Shown here: positions 50,248 through 58,984 of the stretch, in pieces
Layout of the letters: every line of letters begins with the position of its first letter
How positions within the stretch are numbered: position 1 is the first letter of the stretch
Source: Pontibacter litorisediminis
GTDB taxonomy: Bacteria; Bacteroidota; Bacteroidia; Cytophagales; Hymenobacteraceae
NCBI RefSeq assembly: GCF_029360645.1
Contig: NZ_JARDUA010000011.1
Location: forward strand, 32,471 to 96,470
Length of the DNA stretch: 64,000 bases
Direction: 5' to 3'
The notes under the pieces: generated by a model
Database searches by the model: none
Seen by the model: only the letters and a program-made list of their open reading frames with translations
Told to the model about the DNA's origin: nothing
Translations under genes and position numbers: made by a program

Positions 50248-51474
50248 ATGAACAGAAACCCACTCCTCCTAAGTATAGTCACAGCGGCTGGCATGTTGTT
50301 TTCCGGCTGCCAGCAAGATGAAATAATGGATAACTCCCCAAGCCTGCGGGAGCTAACCGTGCAGGAGCAGAAAACAGTGGAAAGCTCCAACGACTTCGCC
50401 TTCCGGTCATTTGCGCAGCTAAGCGAGGACGAGGGAGCGGAAAACGTGTTCATTTCCCCATTGAGCATCAGCATAGCCTTAACCATGGCCTACAACGGAG
50501 CAGATGGCACTACCAAGGAAGCCATGCGGAAGACGCTGGGATTTGAGCCGGCCACGGATGAGGAGATCAACCAATCGTTCAAAAGCCTGACGGAACTGCT
50601 GAAAGGCATCGACAGGAAAGTAATTTTCACCTCGGCCAACTCCTTGTGGTACCGGAAGGATCTGCAGCTGCAGGCACCCTTCCTTAAGGCTAACCAAACG
50701 TACTTCGATGCCACAGTACAGGGGCTGGACTTTTCCGCTCCTGCCGCCAAGGATCAAATCAACAATTGGGTGGAGCAGAAAACCAATGGCAAGATCAAAA
50801 GCATCGTGGAGGAAATAACGCCCCGCCATGTCTTGTTCCTGATCAACGCCATTTACTTTAAAGGCACCTGGGCCTATCAGTTCGATAAAAAGCTGACGCA
50901 GCCTGGGCAGTTCTTCCTCGAAGACGGCAGCACTGTCACCCACGACTTCATGACGCTTAAGGAAGGCAAATACCTGTACTACCAGGACCAAACCAAGGAA
51001 GTGCTGGACCTGCCCTACGGAAACAAACAATACAGCATGACCTTGATGGTGCCTAAAGCCGGACATAATGTGCAGGAGGTGGTGCAGGAGCTGAATGAGG
51101 CGAGCCTGAGCAGCTGGCTATCCGCTGCGGATACCTCTAAACTGGAACTGCACATGCCTAAGTTTAAGCTGGAGTACGAGAAAGAACTGAACGAGCTGCT
51201 GGAGCAACTGGGCATGGGCATCGCCTTCTCAGAAGACGCTAACCTGAGCCGTATGGTGGAAGGAATGGGCAACCTGGCCATTTCAGAGGTAAAGCACAAA
51301 ACGTTTGTAGAGGTGAACGAAGAAGGCACAGAAGCCGCGGCGGCCACCTCTGTAGGTATTGTCGTAACGTCACTGCCGCCATCCATCCGCATCAACAGGC
51401 CATTCGTGTTCCTGATCCGGGAGAGATCCTCCAACGCCATACTTTTTATTGGCAAGCTGATGCAGCCGGAGTAA
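50248..51474 (+). CDS. serpin-type proteinase-inhibitor lipoprotein
   Basis: 408 residues with a lipobox ending at Cys21 (LFSGC), so the protein is anchored in a membrane. The serpin fold spans about 50-408: NVFISPLSISIALTMAYNGA, VLFLINAIYFKGTWAYQFD, MTLMVPKAGHN, the hinge FVEVNEEGTEAAAATS and the RPFVFLIRERSSNAILFIGK closing strand. The hinge has the Gly-Thr-Glu-Ala-Ala pattern of inhibitory serpins. Aligned on alpha-1-antitrypsin, P1-P1' would be Thr-Ser (in IVVTSLPPS). It may inhibit an outside or own protease; the target is unknown. The start at 50248 is chosen for the signal. Confidence 0.92.
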   Translation: MNRNPLLLSIVTAAGMLFSGCQQDEIMDNSPSLRELTVQEQKTVESSNDFAFRSFAQLSEDEGAENVFISPLSISIALTMAYNGADGTTKEAMRKTLGFEPATDEEINQSFKSLTELLKGIDRKVIFTSANSLWYRKDLQLQAPFLKANQTYFDATVQGLDFSAPAAKDQINNWVEQKTNGKIKSIVEEITPRHVLFLINAIYFKGTWAYQFDKKLTQPGQFFLEDGSTVTHDFMTLKEGKYLYYQDQTKEVLDLPYGNKQYSMTLMVPKAGHNVQEVVQELNEASLSSWLSAADTSKLELHMPKFKLEYEKELNELLEQLGMGIAFSEDANLSRMVEGMGNLAISEVKHKTFVEVNEEGTEAAAATSVGIVVTSLPPSIRINRPFVFLIRERSSNAILFIGKLMQPE

Positions 51475-51507
51475 AGCCGACAGGGCAAGTATAAACGAGG
51501 CGTGGTT

Positions 51508-51539
51508 TTGCCGGAAACTAAGATAATGTGTTAATTTTG
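51508..51539 (+). promoter_or_regulatory. dihydroorotase promoter
   Basis: TTG (51508-51510), 21-base spacer, TAATTTTG (51532-51539), within the gap after the serpin gene and about 25 bases before the start. Confidence 0.5.
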
Positions 51540-51561
51540 TTCAACACGTATCTTAGCAAGT

Positions 51562-52896
51562 ATGAAATCCATCCTCATAAAAAGCGCCCAACTCGTAAAC
51601 GAAGGAAGTATAACCACTGCCGATGTGCTGGTACAAAACGGACGCATCGCGCAGATCGGCCAAAGTATAAACACCGAGGCTGATGAAACCATCGATGCCA
51701 CTGGCTTGCACTTGCTGCCTGGTGTGATTGACGACCAGGTGCACTTCCGGGAGCCGGGGCTCACGCACAAGGCCAACATTGAAACCGAGGCCAGATCGGC
51801 TGTGGCAGGCGGTACTACCTCTTTTATGGAGATGCCCAACACGGTGCCCAACGCTACCACGCAGGAACTGCTGGAGGATAAGTATAACATCGCGGCAGAA
51901 ACCTCGCTGGCCAATTACTCCTTCTACATGGGCGCCACCAACGATAACCTGGCCGAGGTGCTGCTCACCAACCCCAACACCGTTTGCGGCATCAAAATCT
52001 TTATGGGCTCCTCCACAGGCAACATGCTGGTGGATAACGAACAGACGCTGGACCAGATCTTTGCCAAGGCCAAGCTGCCTATCGCCGTGCACTGCGAGGA
52101 TGAGCAGACGATCCGCGACAACATGGCCATTTATGAGGAGAAGTACGGCGACGATATCCCTGTAAAGTGCCACCCGGAAATCCGTAACGAAGCGGCTTGC
52201 TTTAAATCTTCTTACCTGGCCGTGAAGCTGGCCGAAAAGCACGGCACGCGCCTGCACATCCTGCACATTTCCACCGAAGAGGAGCTCAAGCTGTTCCGCA
52301 ACGATATCCCGCTGAAGGATAAAAAGATCACCGCTGAGGTTTGCGTGCACCACCTCTGGTTCGATAAGGAGGACTACGATACGTTCGGTACGCAGATAAA
52401 GTGCAACCCGGCCATCAAGGAGCATCGGCATAAAGAGGGCCTGTTAAAAGGCCTGCTGGAGGATAAGCTGGACGTGATCGCCACCGACCATGCCCCACAC
52501 CTGTGGGAGGAGAAGCAGGGTAAGTACAAGCAGGCGCCATCCGGGGTGCCGCTGGTGCAACACTCGCTGCAGATGATGCTGGAGTTCGTAAAGCAGGGCA
52601 AGCTGACGCTGGAGAAGGTGGTGGAGAAAATGGCGCACGCGCCGGCCATACTCTTTAACGTGCGCGAACGCGGTTACATTAGAGAAGGCTACTGGGCCGA
52701 CCTGGTGCTGGTAGACCTGAACAAGCCCTACACTGTTACCAAAGAGAACACCTTCTACAAGTGCGGCTGGTCGCCGTTTGAGGGGCACACGTTTAGCGCC
52801 AGTATCACCCACACGTTGGTTTCGGGCCACCTGGCTTTCACCAACGGTGCTTTTGACGAGAGCAAGAAAGGAGAGCGGTTGCTGTTCGACAGGTAG
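51562..52896 (+). CDS. pyrC: dihydroorotase
   Basis: Third enzyme of pyrimidine biosynthesis, closing N-carbamoyl-aspartate to dihydroorotate. 444 residues, amidohydrolase fold. The N-terminal metal motif reads DDQVHFREPGLTHK: a His at 61 but Gln59 where many dihydroorotases have the first His of HxH. Further ligands: Lys145 (GIKIFMGS), His177 (AVHCED), His235 (LHILHIST) and Asp309 (IATDHAPH). The Gln variant appears common in Bacteroidota from memory. Name is likely; a related hydantoinase-type activity is the alternative. Confidence 0.85.
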   Translation: MKSILIKSAQLVNEGSITTADVLVQNGRIAQIGQSINTEADETIDATGLHLLPGVIDDQVHFREPGLTHKANIETEARSAVAGGTTSFMEMPNTVPNATTQELLEDKYNIAAETSLANYSFYMGATNDNLAEVLLTNPNTVCGIKIFMGSSTGNMLVDNEQTLDQIFAKAKLPIAVHCEDEQTIRDNMAIYEEKYGDDIPVKCHPEIRNEAACFKSSYLAVKLAEKHGTRLHILHISTEEELKLFRNDIPLKDKKITAEVCVHHLWFDKEDYDTFGTQIKCNPAIKEHRHKEGLLKGLLEDKLDVIATDHAPHLWEEKQGKYKQAPSGVPLVQHSLQMMLEFVKQGKLTLEKVVEKMAHAPAILFNVRERGYIREGYWADLVLVDLNKPYTVTKENTFYKCGWSPFEGHTFSASITHTLVSGHLAFTNGAFDESKKGERLLFDR

Positions 52897-52927
52897 TCAC
52901 AGGTACAACAGGTAGACACCGAAAAGT

Positions 52928-53398
52928 ATGGAAAGCATCATGTCGTTGCAGTATGATATGGTTAGGCAGTCCCGGGATGTGCTCCTGCTATACTGCGATA
53001 CTATCAGCCCGGCGGATTTCTTGGCTGAAAACAGCGCCTTCGGCAGCGGAAGCATCCGGAACCTGCTGGTGCACATCGGCAACACCTACGAGTTATGGCT
53101 GGGAAAGCAGGCGCTCCAGAAAGACGTTGCCTTCACCGCGTATGAGGCGGTCGGGAATGTAGGGGAGTGCCGGAGCTTTTTCAGGAAAATCGATGCGCTC
53201 GTGACAGAGTTTCTCACATTTTTCGCGAGAGACTACCTGGCATACCTCCATGTGGAGCTGAACGGGACCAGCACCAAAGCGACCCCACTGAAGCTGTTCA
53301 CGCATACCATTTCGCATGAGTTTCACCATAAGGGGCAGCTGCTGGCTATAAGCAGGCATTTGGGCTACACTCCCATTGATACAGACATCATGCGCTAG
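52928..53398 (+). CDS. DinB-family protein
   Basis: 156 residues, a four-helix bundle of the DinB/YfiT-like superfamily. Metal-binding histidines are in LLVHIGNTYELWLG (His about 56), and FTHTISHEFHHKGQLLAISR (His pair about 138-141). Members are thiol-S-transferase-like or of unknown function. No DNA damage link can be read. The start is ATG 52928 (MESIMSLQYDMVRQ). Alone on its strand, between dihydroorotase and the next hypothetical gene, with short gaps. Confidence 0.85.
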   Translation: MESIMSLQYDMVRQSRDVLLLYCDTISPADFLAENSAFGSGSIRNLLVHIGNTYELWLGKQALQKDVAFTAYEAVGNVGECRSFFRKIDALVTEFLTFFARDYLAYLHVELNGTSTKATPLKLFTHTISHEFHHKGQLLAISRHLGYTPIDTDIMR

Positions 53399-53457
53399 CC
53401 GTAAGTATAAAAGTGTGGCAACTAGCCTTCGGGTACTGCTGCCCGCTTTTCTAAAGT

Positions 53458-53832
53458 ATGATTATGGAGCTTGATAGATTTAAAGAACTGCATGCCCGCT
53501 TTTTCGGGAAAGAGCTGCCGGAGGAGGTAACAGCCACGGAGGAGTACGAGGCCTATGTGGATGCCATTCACGAGGATGAGGCGTGCTATAACTGGGCCAC
53601 CGCCGAAAAGCTAGAAACCAAAGGCTTCGACTACGAAGGCTATTGCTGCCTGATGATGGCCGACAAAGTATACCAAAGCCTGGATGAGGACGGGGAGATA
53701 CGATATGGAGACCCGGACGTGATCATCAACAAGTGGGACGATGGCCTTTACGGCATTCCCATACATGATGGCGGCGCGTCGATGGTGGTTATCAATTACT
53801 GCCCCTGGTGCGGCGGCAAGCTAACCGCCTGA
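53458..53832 (+). CDS. hypothetical protein with C-terminal CPWCG zinc motif (DUF6980-like)
   Basis: 124 residues (two alternative ATGs, 53458 and 53464; the first is used). The C-terminus has VINYCPWCGGKL, a small zinc-ribbon-like CxxC, and CYNWATAEKLETKGFDYEGY and GYCCLMMADKVYQ earlier, with further Cys. This resembles DUF6980-type proteins, from memory only. The CCLMM and CPWCG pairs could together make a four-Cys site. There is no signal peptide. Function unknown. Confidence 0.7.
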   Translation: MIMELDRFKELHARFFGKELPEEVTATEEYEAYVDAIHEDEACYNWATAEKLETKGFDYEGYCCLMMADKVYQSLDEDGEIRYGDPDVIINKWDDGLYGIPIHDGGASMVVINYCPWCGGKLTA

Positions 53833-53880
53833 TTTGGCCGATGGATTCATCGAATCATAGTATAGAAGAATGTAGCTGCC

Positions 53881-54108
53881 ATGGCAAACAAGCAGAGCTT
53901 TTGGGGAATCTATAAGAAAGACGCTTTCAGCAACAGCAGGGCTATGCCACTTTTATTTTTTATGGGGCTTTGGGTGATACTGGTCTTCACGCTGATAGAA
54001 GGAGGTAGTGTGCAGATACCCAAGTGGTTGGTTGGTGCGGTGCCGCATTTGCTAGCCGAACTGGCATACATTTATGCTTGTCTCCGTAAGTATAGAGGCA
54101 GCAGGTAG
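53881..54108 (+). CDS. small membrane protein of unknown function
   Basis: 75 residues, with two hydrophobic stretches (AMPLLFFMGLWVILVFTLI and WLVGAVPHLLAELAYIYACL). Start ATG 53881 (MANKQSFWGIYKKDAFSNSR). No recognised domain. It lies between the CPWCG gene and the tRNA-His promoter. Confidence 0.6.
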   Translation: MANKQSFWGIYKKDAFSNSRAMPLLFFMGLWVILVFTLIEGGSVQIPKWLVGAVPHLLAELAYIYACLRKYRGSR

Positions 54109-54141
54109 AGAATTTTTTTATGCAAAAATGCGCTCAGGGTA

Positions 54142-54171
54142 TTGCATTGTGTGATTTCGTGCGTATATTTG
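54142..54171 (+). promoter_or_regulatory. tRNA-His promoter
   Basis: TTG (54142-54144), 19-base spacer, TATATTTG (54164-54171), exact consensus, about 20 bases before the tRNA. Confidence 0.65.
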
Positions 54172-54189
54172 CACTCTCAAATGAGACAC

Positions 54190-54267
54190 GGTGGTTGTAG
54201 CTCAGTAGGTTAGAGCACCAGATTGTGATTCTGGGGGTCGTGGGTTCGAGCCCCATCTTCCACCCCA
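54190..54267 (+). tRNA. tRNA-His (GTG)
   Basis: Cloverleaf with anticodon GTG in CCAGA-TTGTGAT-TCTGG. D-arm GCTC/GAGC and T-arm GTGGG-TTCGAGC-CCCAT are intact. G-1 (54190) is present opposite discriminator C73 (54264), the tRNA-His identity pair, and CCA is encoded (54265-54267). The acceptor stem GTGGTTG/CTTCCAC has two neighbouring T-T mismatches (positions 5-68 and 6-67). It is followed by a strong terminator. Confidence 0.93.
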
Positions 54268-54299
54268 AGCCCTTGAAGCGAACTTCAAGGGCTTTTTTT
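54268..54299 (+). terminator. terminator after tRNA-His
   Basis: 11-bp stem AGCCCTTGAAG (54268-54278) with CTTCAAGGGCT (54283-54293), 4-base loop CGAA, T run. Confidence 0.9.
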
Positions 54300-54401
54300 A
54301 TTTTATTGGTTAAATTGCTTTGTGGTTTAGTGGTTGATTTAAAAGCGACCTTGCAAAACCATACAGGAATTAAACGATGTAACAATCAACAATTTAAAGA
54401 T

Positions 54402-55325
54402 ATGAGCTTAGTAGTAGTAGGTTCGATGGCGTTCGATGCGCTGGAGACCCCTTTCGGGAAAACAGATAAGATCGTAGGTGGTGCAGCCACTTATATTTCG
54501 CTGTCGTCTTCATACTTTGTGAAGCCGGTGAACGTGGTATCGGTGGTGGGCGGCGATTTCGACCAGGACCACATCGCCCTGATGCACCAGCGCGATATCA
54601 GCACCGAGGGGGTGCAGGTAAAAGAGAACGAGAAGTCGTTCTTCTGGTCTGGCCGCTACTTTAACGACATGAACAGCCGCGAGACGCTGGTAACGGAGCT
54701 AAACGTGCTGGGCGACTTTGACCCCATCATCCCGGATGCGTACCAGAACTGCGAGTACCTGATGCTGGGCAACCTGGCGCCGCAGGTGCAGAAAACCGTG
54801 ATTGAGCGCCTGAACAACCGCCCGAAGCTGATCGTGATGGACACGATGAACTTCTGGATGGACATTGCCCTGAATGAGCTGAAGGAGACGATGGCGCTGG
54901 TGGATGTACTGTCCATCAACGACGAGGAGGCGCGCCAGCTGAGCGGCGAGTACTCGCTGGTGAAAGCTGCCAAGAAGATCATGGCCATGGGGCCGAAATT
55001 CCTGATCATCAAGAAAGGGGAGCACGGTGCCCTGTTGTTCCACGAGGAGAAAGTGTTTTTTGCCCCAGCCCTGCCGCTGGAGGAAGTGTTTGACCCAACC
55101 GGCGCCGGCGATACCTTTGCAGGCGGCTTTATCGGTTACTTGGCCAGCTGTAATGATATCAGCTTTGAGAGCATGAAGCGCGCTGTGATCTATGGCTCGG
55201 CCATGGCTTCGTTCTGCGTGGAGAAGTTCGGGACAGAGCGCCTGAAGAGCCTCACGCAAGAGGAGATCGACAGCCGTGTGCAGCAGTTCGTGAACCTGGT
55301 GGCTTTTGATACTGTGCTGCAGTAA
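54402..55325 (+). CDS. PfkB-family carbohydrate kinase
   Basis: 307 residues from ATG 54402 (MSLVVVGSMAFDALETPFGK). Earlier codons run through the tRNA-His gene and are ruled out. It shows the PfkB signatures: GGAATYISLSSSYFVKPVNV near the start, VLSINDEEARQLSGEY, FLIIKKGEHGALLF and DPTGAGDTFAGGFIGYL with the GAGD anion hole and catalytic Asp. Relatives phosphorylate ribose, adenosine or fructose derivatives; substrate cannot be told. It is followed by a strong UUCG-loop hairpin. Confidence 0.88.
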   Translation: MSLVVVGSMAFDALETPFGKTDKIVGGAATYISLSSSYFVKPVNVVSVVGGDFDQDHIALMHQRDISTEGVQVKENEKSFFWSGRYFNDMNSRETLVTELNVLGDFDPIIPDAYQNCEYLMLGNLAPQVQKTVIERLNNRPKLIVMDTMNFWMDIALNELKETMALVDVLSINDEEARQLSGEYSLVKAAKKIMAMGPKFLIIKKGEHGALLFHEEKVFFAPALPLEEVFDPTGAGDTFAGGFIGYLASCNDISFESMKRAVIYGSAMASFCVEKFGTERLKSLTQEEIDSRVQQFVNLVAFDTVLQ

Positions 55326-55339
55326 GCATGGTAAATCAT

Positions 55340-55382
55340 AAAACGAGAAAAGGGAGGCTTCGGCTTCCCTTTTCTCGTTTTA
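55340..55382 (+). terminator. terminator of the PfkB-family gene
   Basis: 19-bp stem (55340-55358 with 55363-55381), one G-T pair, closed by a C(TTCG)G tetraloop, with T residues at the end. Confidence 0.9.
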
Positions 55383-55512
55383 GATATAGTGCAATTTATG
55401 TGCTTCTGAAGTGGCGCTAGGTGCATGAATGAGAATAAGGTACATCATCTAAGTGCAACAAAACAGGGCTGGATGGGGTAAACTATACTAGACACCATTA
55501 AGAAAACAAGCT

Positions 55513-55713
55513 ATGAGCATAAAGAACGATAATAAAAAGACACTGGATGAGTTGAAGAAAAATAACCCGAACCAGGCCGACCCTAACAAGCCTATGGGTA
55601 ATATCGACGACAATCCGAACCGCAATGCACTGAACAAAGACGCAACCAAAGTGCAGAACCCGAACCGCAACCTGGCAAAGGGCGGTAACAACATGCCATA
55701 CGATAAAAAGTAA
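55513..55713 (+). CDS. Asn/Lys/Asp-rich small protein of unknown function
   Basis: 66 residues, no signal peptide. It is disordered and polar: MSIKNDNKKTLDELKKNNPN, then repeats of DPNKPMGN, DDNPNRNAL and QNPNRNLAK, three NPN-type motifs in an Asn-rich protein. Length and low complexity suggest a soluble small protein. It has its own terminator (55753-55782). Not recognised. Confidence 0.65.
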   Translation: MSIKNDNKKTLDELKKNNPNQADPNKPMGNIDDNPNRNALNKDATKVQNPNRNLAKGGNNMPYDKK

Positions 55714-55752
55714 GGCATCTGACACAAAATAAGCTATGAAAACAATAGAAGA

Positions 55753-55782
55753 GGAAGCCCTTTAACAGGGCTTCCCTTTTTT
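55753..55782 (+). terminator. terminator of the 66-residue gene
   Basis: 9-bp stem GGAAGCCCT (55753-55761) with AGGGCTTCC (55767-55775), T run. Confidence 0.8.
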
Positions 55783-55841
55783 ATGCCCGGTTTGTGCCGT
55801 TTGGCGGCTTCTGCTATCTTTAGCGGGCTTTATACTTTACC

Positions 55842-57080
55842 ATGCACAAAACCGACATCTGTATCCTTGGCGCCGGGCCTGCCGGAGCCACCGCCGCCCT
55901 GCACCTCGCCAACCAAGGCATTCCATCGCTCTTGCTGGATAAAGCCACTTTTCCGCGTGATAAAGTATGCGGCGATGCCCTGAGCGGTAAGGTGGTGAAC
56001 GAGTTGCGCCGCATCTCTCCGGGCTTGCCTGCACAATTGAGCGAGCTGCAGGATGCACTGCCATCCTGGGGCATTCATTTCATATCGCCAGGAGGGCATA
56101 AGCTGAGCGTGCCGTTTAAGTATAACTACCAGCCTGATCAGGATACACCGGCCGGCTATATCTCCAAACGCATCCATTTCGATGATTTTCTGGTGCAGCA
56201 GGTGCGGCAGCGGCCGGAGATCGATTTTCGTGAGAGCATAGACGTGGCAAAGTATGAGCGGGCGCCGGAAGGCAGGTTCATACTTTCGGATAAACTGGGC
56301 GAGCCGCTGGTGCAGGCAAAGCTACTGCTGGTAGCCAACGGAGCGCAGTCTGGCTTTACGCGGCATGTGGCAGGTATGGAACAGGAGCCGGAGCATTACT
56401 GCGCGGGCCTCCGGGCCTACTACAAAGGCGTGGCCGACATGGATGCAGCCGGATTTATTGAGCTGCACTTCTTTAAAGATTTTCTGCCGGGGTATTTCTG
56501 GATCTTCCCGCTGCCGGGTGGGTACGCCAATGTGGGGGTGGGGATGCTGAGCAGCGCCGTGAGCCGCAAAAAAGTGAACCTGAAAAAGGAGATGCTCCGC
56601 ATGATAACGGATCATCCGGAGCTGCAGCGGCGCTTTGCCAAGGCCGAGCTGGTAGACGACATCCGTGGCTTTGGGCTGCCGCTTGGCTCCCGCAAGCGTG
56701 TCATTTCCGGTGATAACTACATGCTGCTGGGGGATGCCGGGGCATTGATCGATCCTTTTACCGGAGAGGGCATCAGCAACGCCATGATTAGCGGGCGCTG
56801 GGCGGCGGCACAGGCCGAAAGGTGCCTGGCGGAGCAGGATTTCTCGGCCCAATTCATGCAAGGCTACGACCAAGCCGTGTACAACCGCCTCTGGAAAGAG
56901 CTCAAGCTGAGCCGCCAGATGCAAAAGCTGCTGAACTACCCCTGGCTATTCGACAAAGTGGCCAGCAAAGCCTCCCGAAACCAGGCCCTGGCCGAAACCA
57001 TCTCCTGCATGTTCAATGACCTGGACCTGCGCGAGCGGCTGAAGCAGCCGTCGTTCTACGCCAAGCTGCTGTTTAATTGA
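55842..57080 (+). CDS. geranylgeranyl-reductase-family FAD-dependent oxidoreductase
   Basis: 412 residues. FAD-binding Rossmann motif at the N-terminus, CILGAGPAGATAALHLANQG (GxGxxG), then RDKVCGDALSGKVVNELRRI, typical for the family, and the second FAD motif DNYMLLGDAGALIDPFTGEG with GISNAMISGRWAA. Family members reduce isoprenoid side chains of lipids or quinones, or act as halogenase-like monooxygenases. The substrate is not determinable. It converges with the M61 peptidase gene, and no hairpin is visible in the gap. Confidence 0.87.
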   Translation: MHKTDICILGAGPAGATAALHLANQGIPSLLLDKATFPRDKVCGDALSGKVVNELRRISPGLPAQLSELQDALPSWGIHFISPGGHKLSVPFKYNYQPDQDTPAGYISKRIHFDDFLVQQVRQRPEIDFRESIDVAKYERAPEGRFILSDKLGEPLVQAKLLLVANGAQSGFTRHVAGMEQEPEHYCAGLRAYYKGVADMDAAGFIELHFFKDFLPGYFWIFPLPGGYANVGVGMLSSAVSRKKVNLKKEMLRMITDHPELQRRFAKAELVDDIRGFGLPLGSRKRVISGDNYMLLGDAGALIDPFTGEGISNAMISGRWAAAQAERCLAEQDFSAQFMQGYDQAVYNRLWKELKLSRQMQKLLNYPWLFDKVASKASRNQALAETISCMFNDLDLRERLKQPSFYAKLLFN

Positions 57081-57186
57081 GGCCGAACAAGCCTGTCTTT
57101 AACTTTAGCTGGCGCGAGTTTGTAACTCCTGCCTTAAAGGTTTGTAACCTGCCTTTGGCCAGAGGCCTCAACAGGCAAAGGTCCTG

Positions 57187-58902
57187 CTAAAACGCCTGCT
57201 TCAGCCACAGCTTAAAGTTCTCCTTCTCCGCTGCTGTCGCATCCTGGCGCTTTTGCACGGTGTACTTGCTGTAGTAGCTTTGCCCATTTGCTTCCAGCCT
57301 TACCACGCGCAGCTGCTTTTCCCGGAACAGCGCCAATTCTACCTCCTGCGGCTCCAGTGCCAACAGCTGCTGCAGGTTGCTTTCCAGCTTTCGCCTGTTC
57401 AGGGCCACCAGCTCATCCTCTATACTTAGCAGCTCGCTGGCCGGAGAGCCCGGGGCAATGGCCGTAACTTTTATACTTCCCTCAGAGGAGATTTTAAAGC
57501 CGTACTTGCTCTCATAGAGAAGCGGGTTTTGCTGTTCGGCCAAAGTGCAGCCTACATAGCGTAGCGCCTCGTCCAGGGCAGGCTCTATAGGTTCAGTGCC
57601 GTTGATGTATTTGCTGAAGTATGATTGGAAAGACTGCCCCGCCACCTCATCCACCAGCTGCGCGTAATCCTGCTCGGTGTAGCCGGTGTTCCTTTTGCCG
57701 AACCGCTCCCAAAGCTCCCGCATCACCACATCCATACTTGCCTTGTTGCCGGTGGCTTTGCGCAGCTGCAGGTCCAGGAGCAGAGCGGTGAGCGCACCTT
57801 TTATGTAGATGGACACCTTGCGGTCGGGGATGCCGGGCTTGTAGCCGTCCAGCCAGAGGTCGAAGGAGGAGTCGGCGACGGAGAGGTGGCGGCGGCTGTA
57901 GTCTGCGAAGTAGCGCTGCAGCGTGGTGTTCAGCTCCTCGAAGTAGGCCTCTGCCGTGAAGAAGCCGCTGCGCGCCAGCATGTAATCGCCGTAGTAGGTG
58001 GTGATCCCCTCGGCCACATAGCCGGTTTTAAAGTAATTCTCCTGCGCAAAGTTATAAGGGTGCATCTCCTTTGGGCGGATCTTCTTGATGTTCCAGGTAT
58101 GGAAAAGCTCATGCGAGCTCACGCCCATAAACTCCTTGTACAGGCTTGGCGTCATCAGCAGCTCGCCAGGGCCCAGCGTGATGACGGTGGAGTGGCTGTG
58201 CTCTACGCCGTGGTAGAAACGATAAGGCAGAATCTCGTTCAGGTAATGGTAGTCCTGCACCGGGAAATCGCCGAACACCTCCAACTGCTCCTTGGTAAAG
58301 CCAGTGAAGTCTTTTTTCAGCCTCTCCCAGTCCGGCTGGCAGTCGCCCTGCAGCCAGATGTGGAAAGTATAACCCGCCACTTCAAAAGTCTCCTTCTTTA
58401 GCGTGGCGCTGGCAATAAAGGGGCTGTCCGCTAGTTCATCAAAGTTGGCGGCCTCTAATGCATGCTTCTCTACCTCCGGCAGGCCGCAGGCGATTTGCCA
58501 CTCCTCCGGCAGCTGCAGCTGTAGCTGGCAAGGCTCCTGCTCTCTGGCCTCCACCGCCATCAGGCAGTTGATCGGGTTTAGGTATAGCTGTTCCTCGTCC
58601 AGCCACGAGCCCCCGGCATCCATTTGGCGTGCAAAAAAGCTATAGCTGATCTCTACTTCCCTAGCTCCCCCGGTTTGCACTAGCCACCGGTCCTTAGTCA
58701 CTTTTTCAACCGTTATACTTTCTCCGCTAGCCCTGGCGGTAACAGCACGCAACTTCTGAGCAAAATGCTGCAGCTCATACCTGCCGGGGCGCCAGGCCGG
58801 CAGCTGCAAGTATAACTCCTGCTGCTGGTTATCCTTAATGGTAATGGTGATGTCGACGAAATGCGTAAGTGGGTTCTGGAAAGAGAGGTGGTAATTAATC
58901 AT
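57187..58902 (-). CDS. M61-family metallopeptidase with PDZ domain
   Basis: 571 residues, cytosolic or periplasmic without a clear signal. N-terminal M61 beta-domain (1-180), then the thermolysin-like domain with HELFH at 264-268 (VSSHELFHTWNIKKIRPKEM) and Glu299 (VAEGITTYYGDYML) as third zinc ligand. A C-terminal PDZ-like domain lies at about 470-560 (GFKISSEGSIKVTAIAPGSP, EDELVALNRRKLES). Known members release N-terminal glycine. Divergent from the rpmH region, separated by repeat copy C. Confidence 0.92.
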   Translation of the reverse strand: MINYHLSFQNPLTHFVDITITIKDNQQQELYLQLPAWRPGRYELQHFAQKLRAVTARASGESITVEKVTKDRWLVQTGGAREVEISYSFFARQMDAGGSWLDEEQLYLNPINCLMAVEAREQEPCQLQLQLPEEWQIACGLPEVEKHALEAANFDELADSPFIASATLKKETFEVAGYTFHIWLQGDCQPDWERLKKDFTGFTKEQLEVFGDFPVQDYHYLNEILPYRFYHGVEHSHSTVITLGPGELLMTPSLYKEFMGVSSHELFHTWNIKKIRPKEMHPYNFAQENYFKTGYVAEGITTYYGDYMLARSGFFTAEAYFEELNTTLQRYFADYSRRHLSVADSSFDLWLDGYKPGIPDRKVSIYIKGALTALLLDLQLRKATGNKASMDVVMRELWERFGKRNTGYTEQDYAQLVDEVAGQSFQSYFSKYINGTEPIEPALDEALRYVGCTLAEQQNPLLYESKYGFKISSEGSIKVTAIAPGSPASELLSIEDELVALNRRKLESNLQQLLALEPQEVELALFREKQLRVVRLEANGQSYYSKYTVQKRQDATAAEKENFKLWLKQAF

Positions 58903-58984
58903 GGTTTATTGAGCTGATGCGTCGGGTTATACTTACGTGTTGCAGATTATACTTGATAAAGTACGTTAAGTGGCGTAAAGGTAG

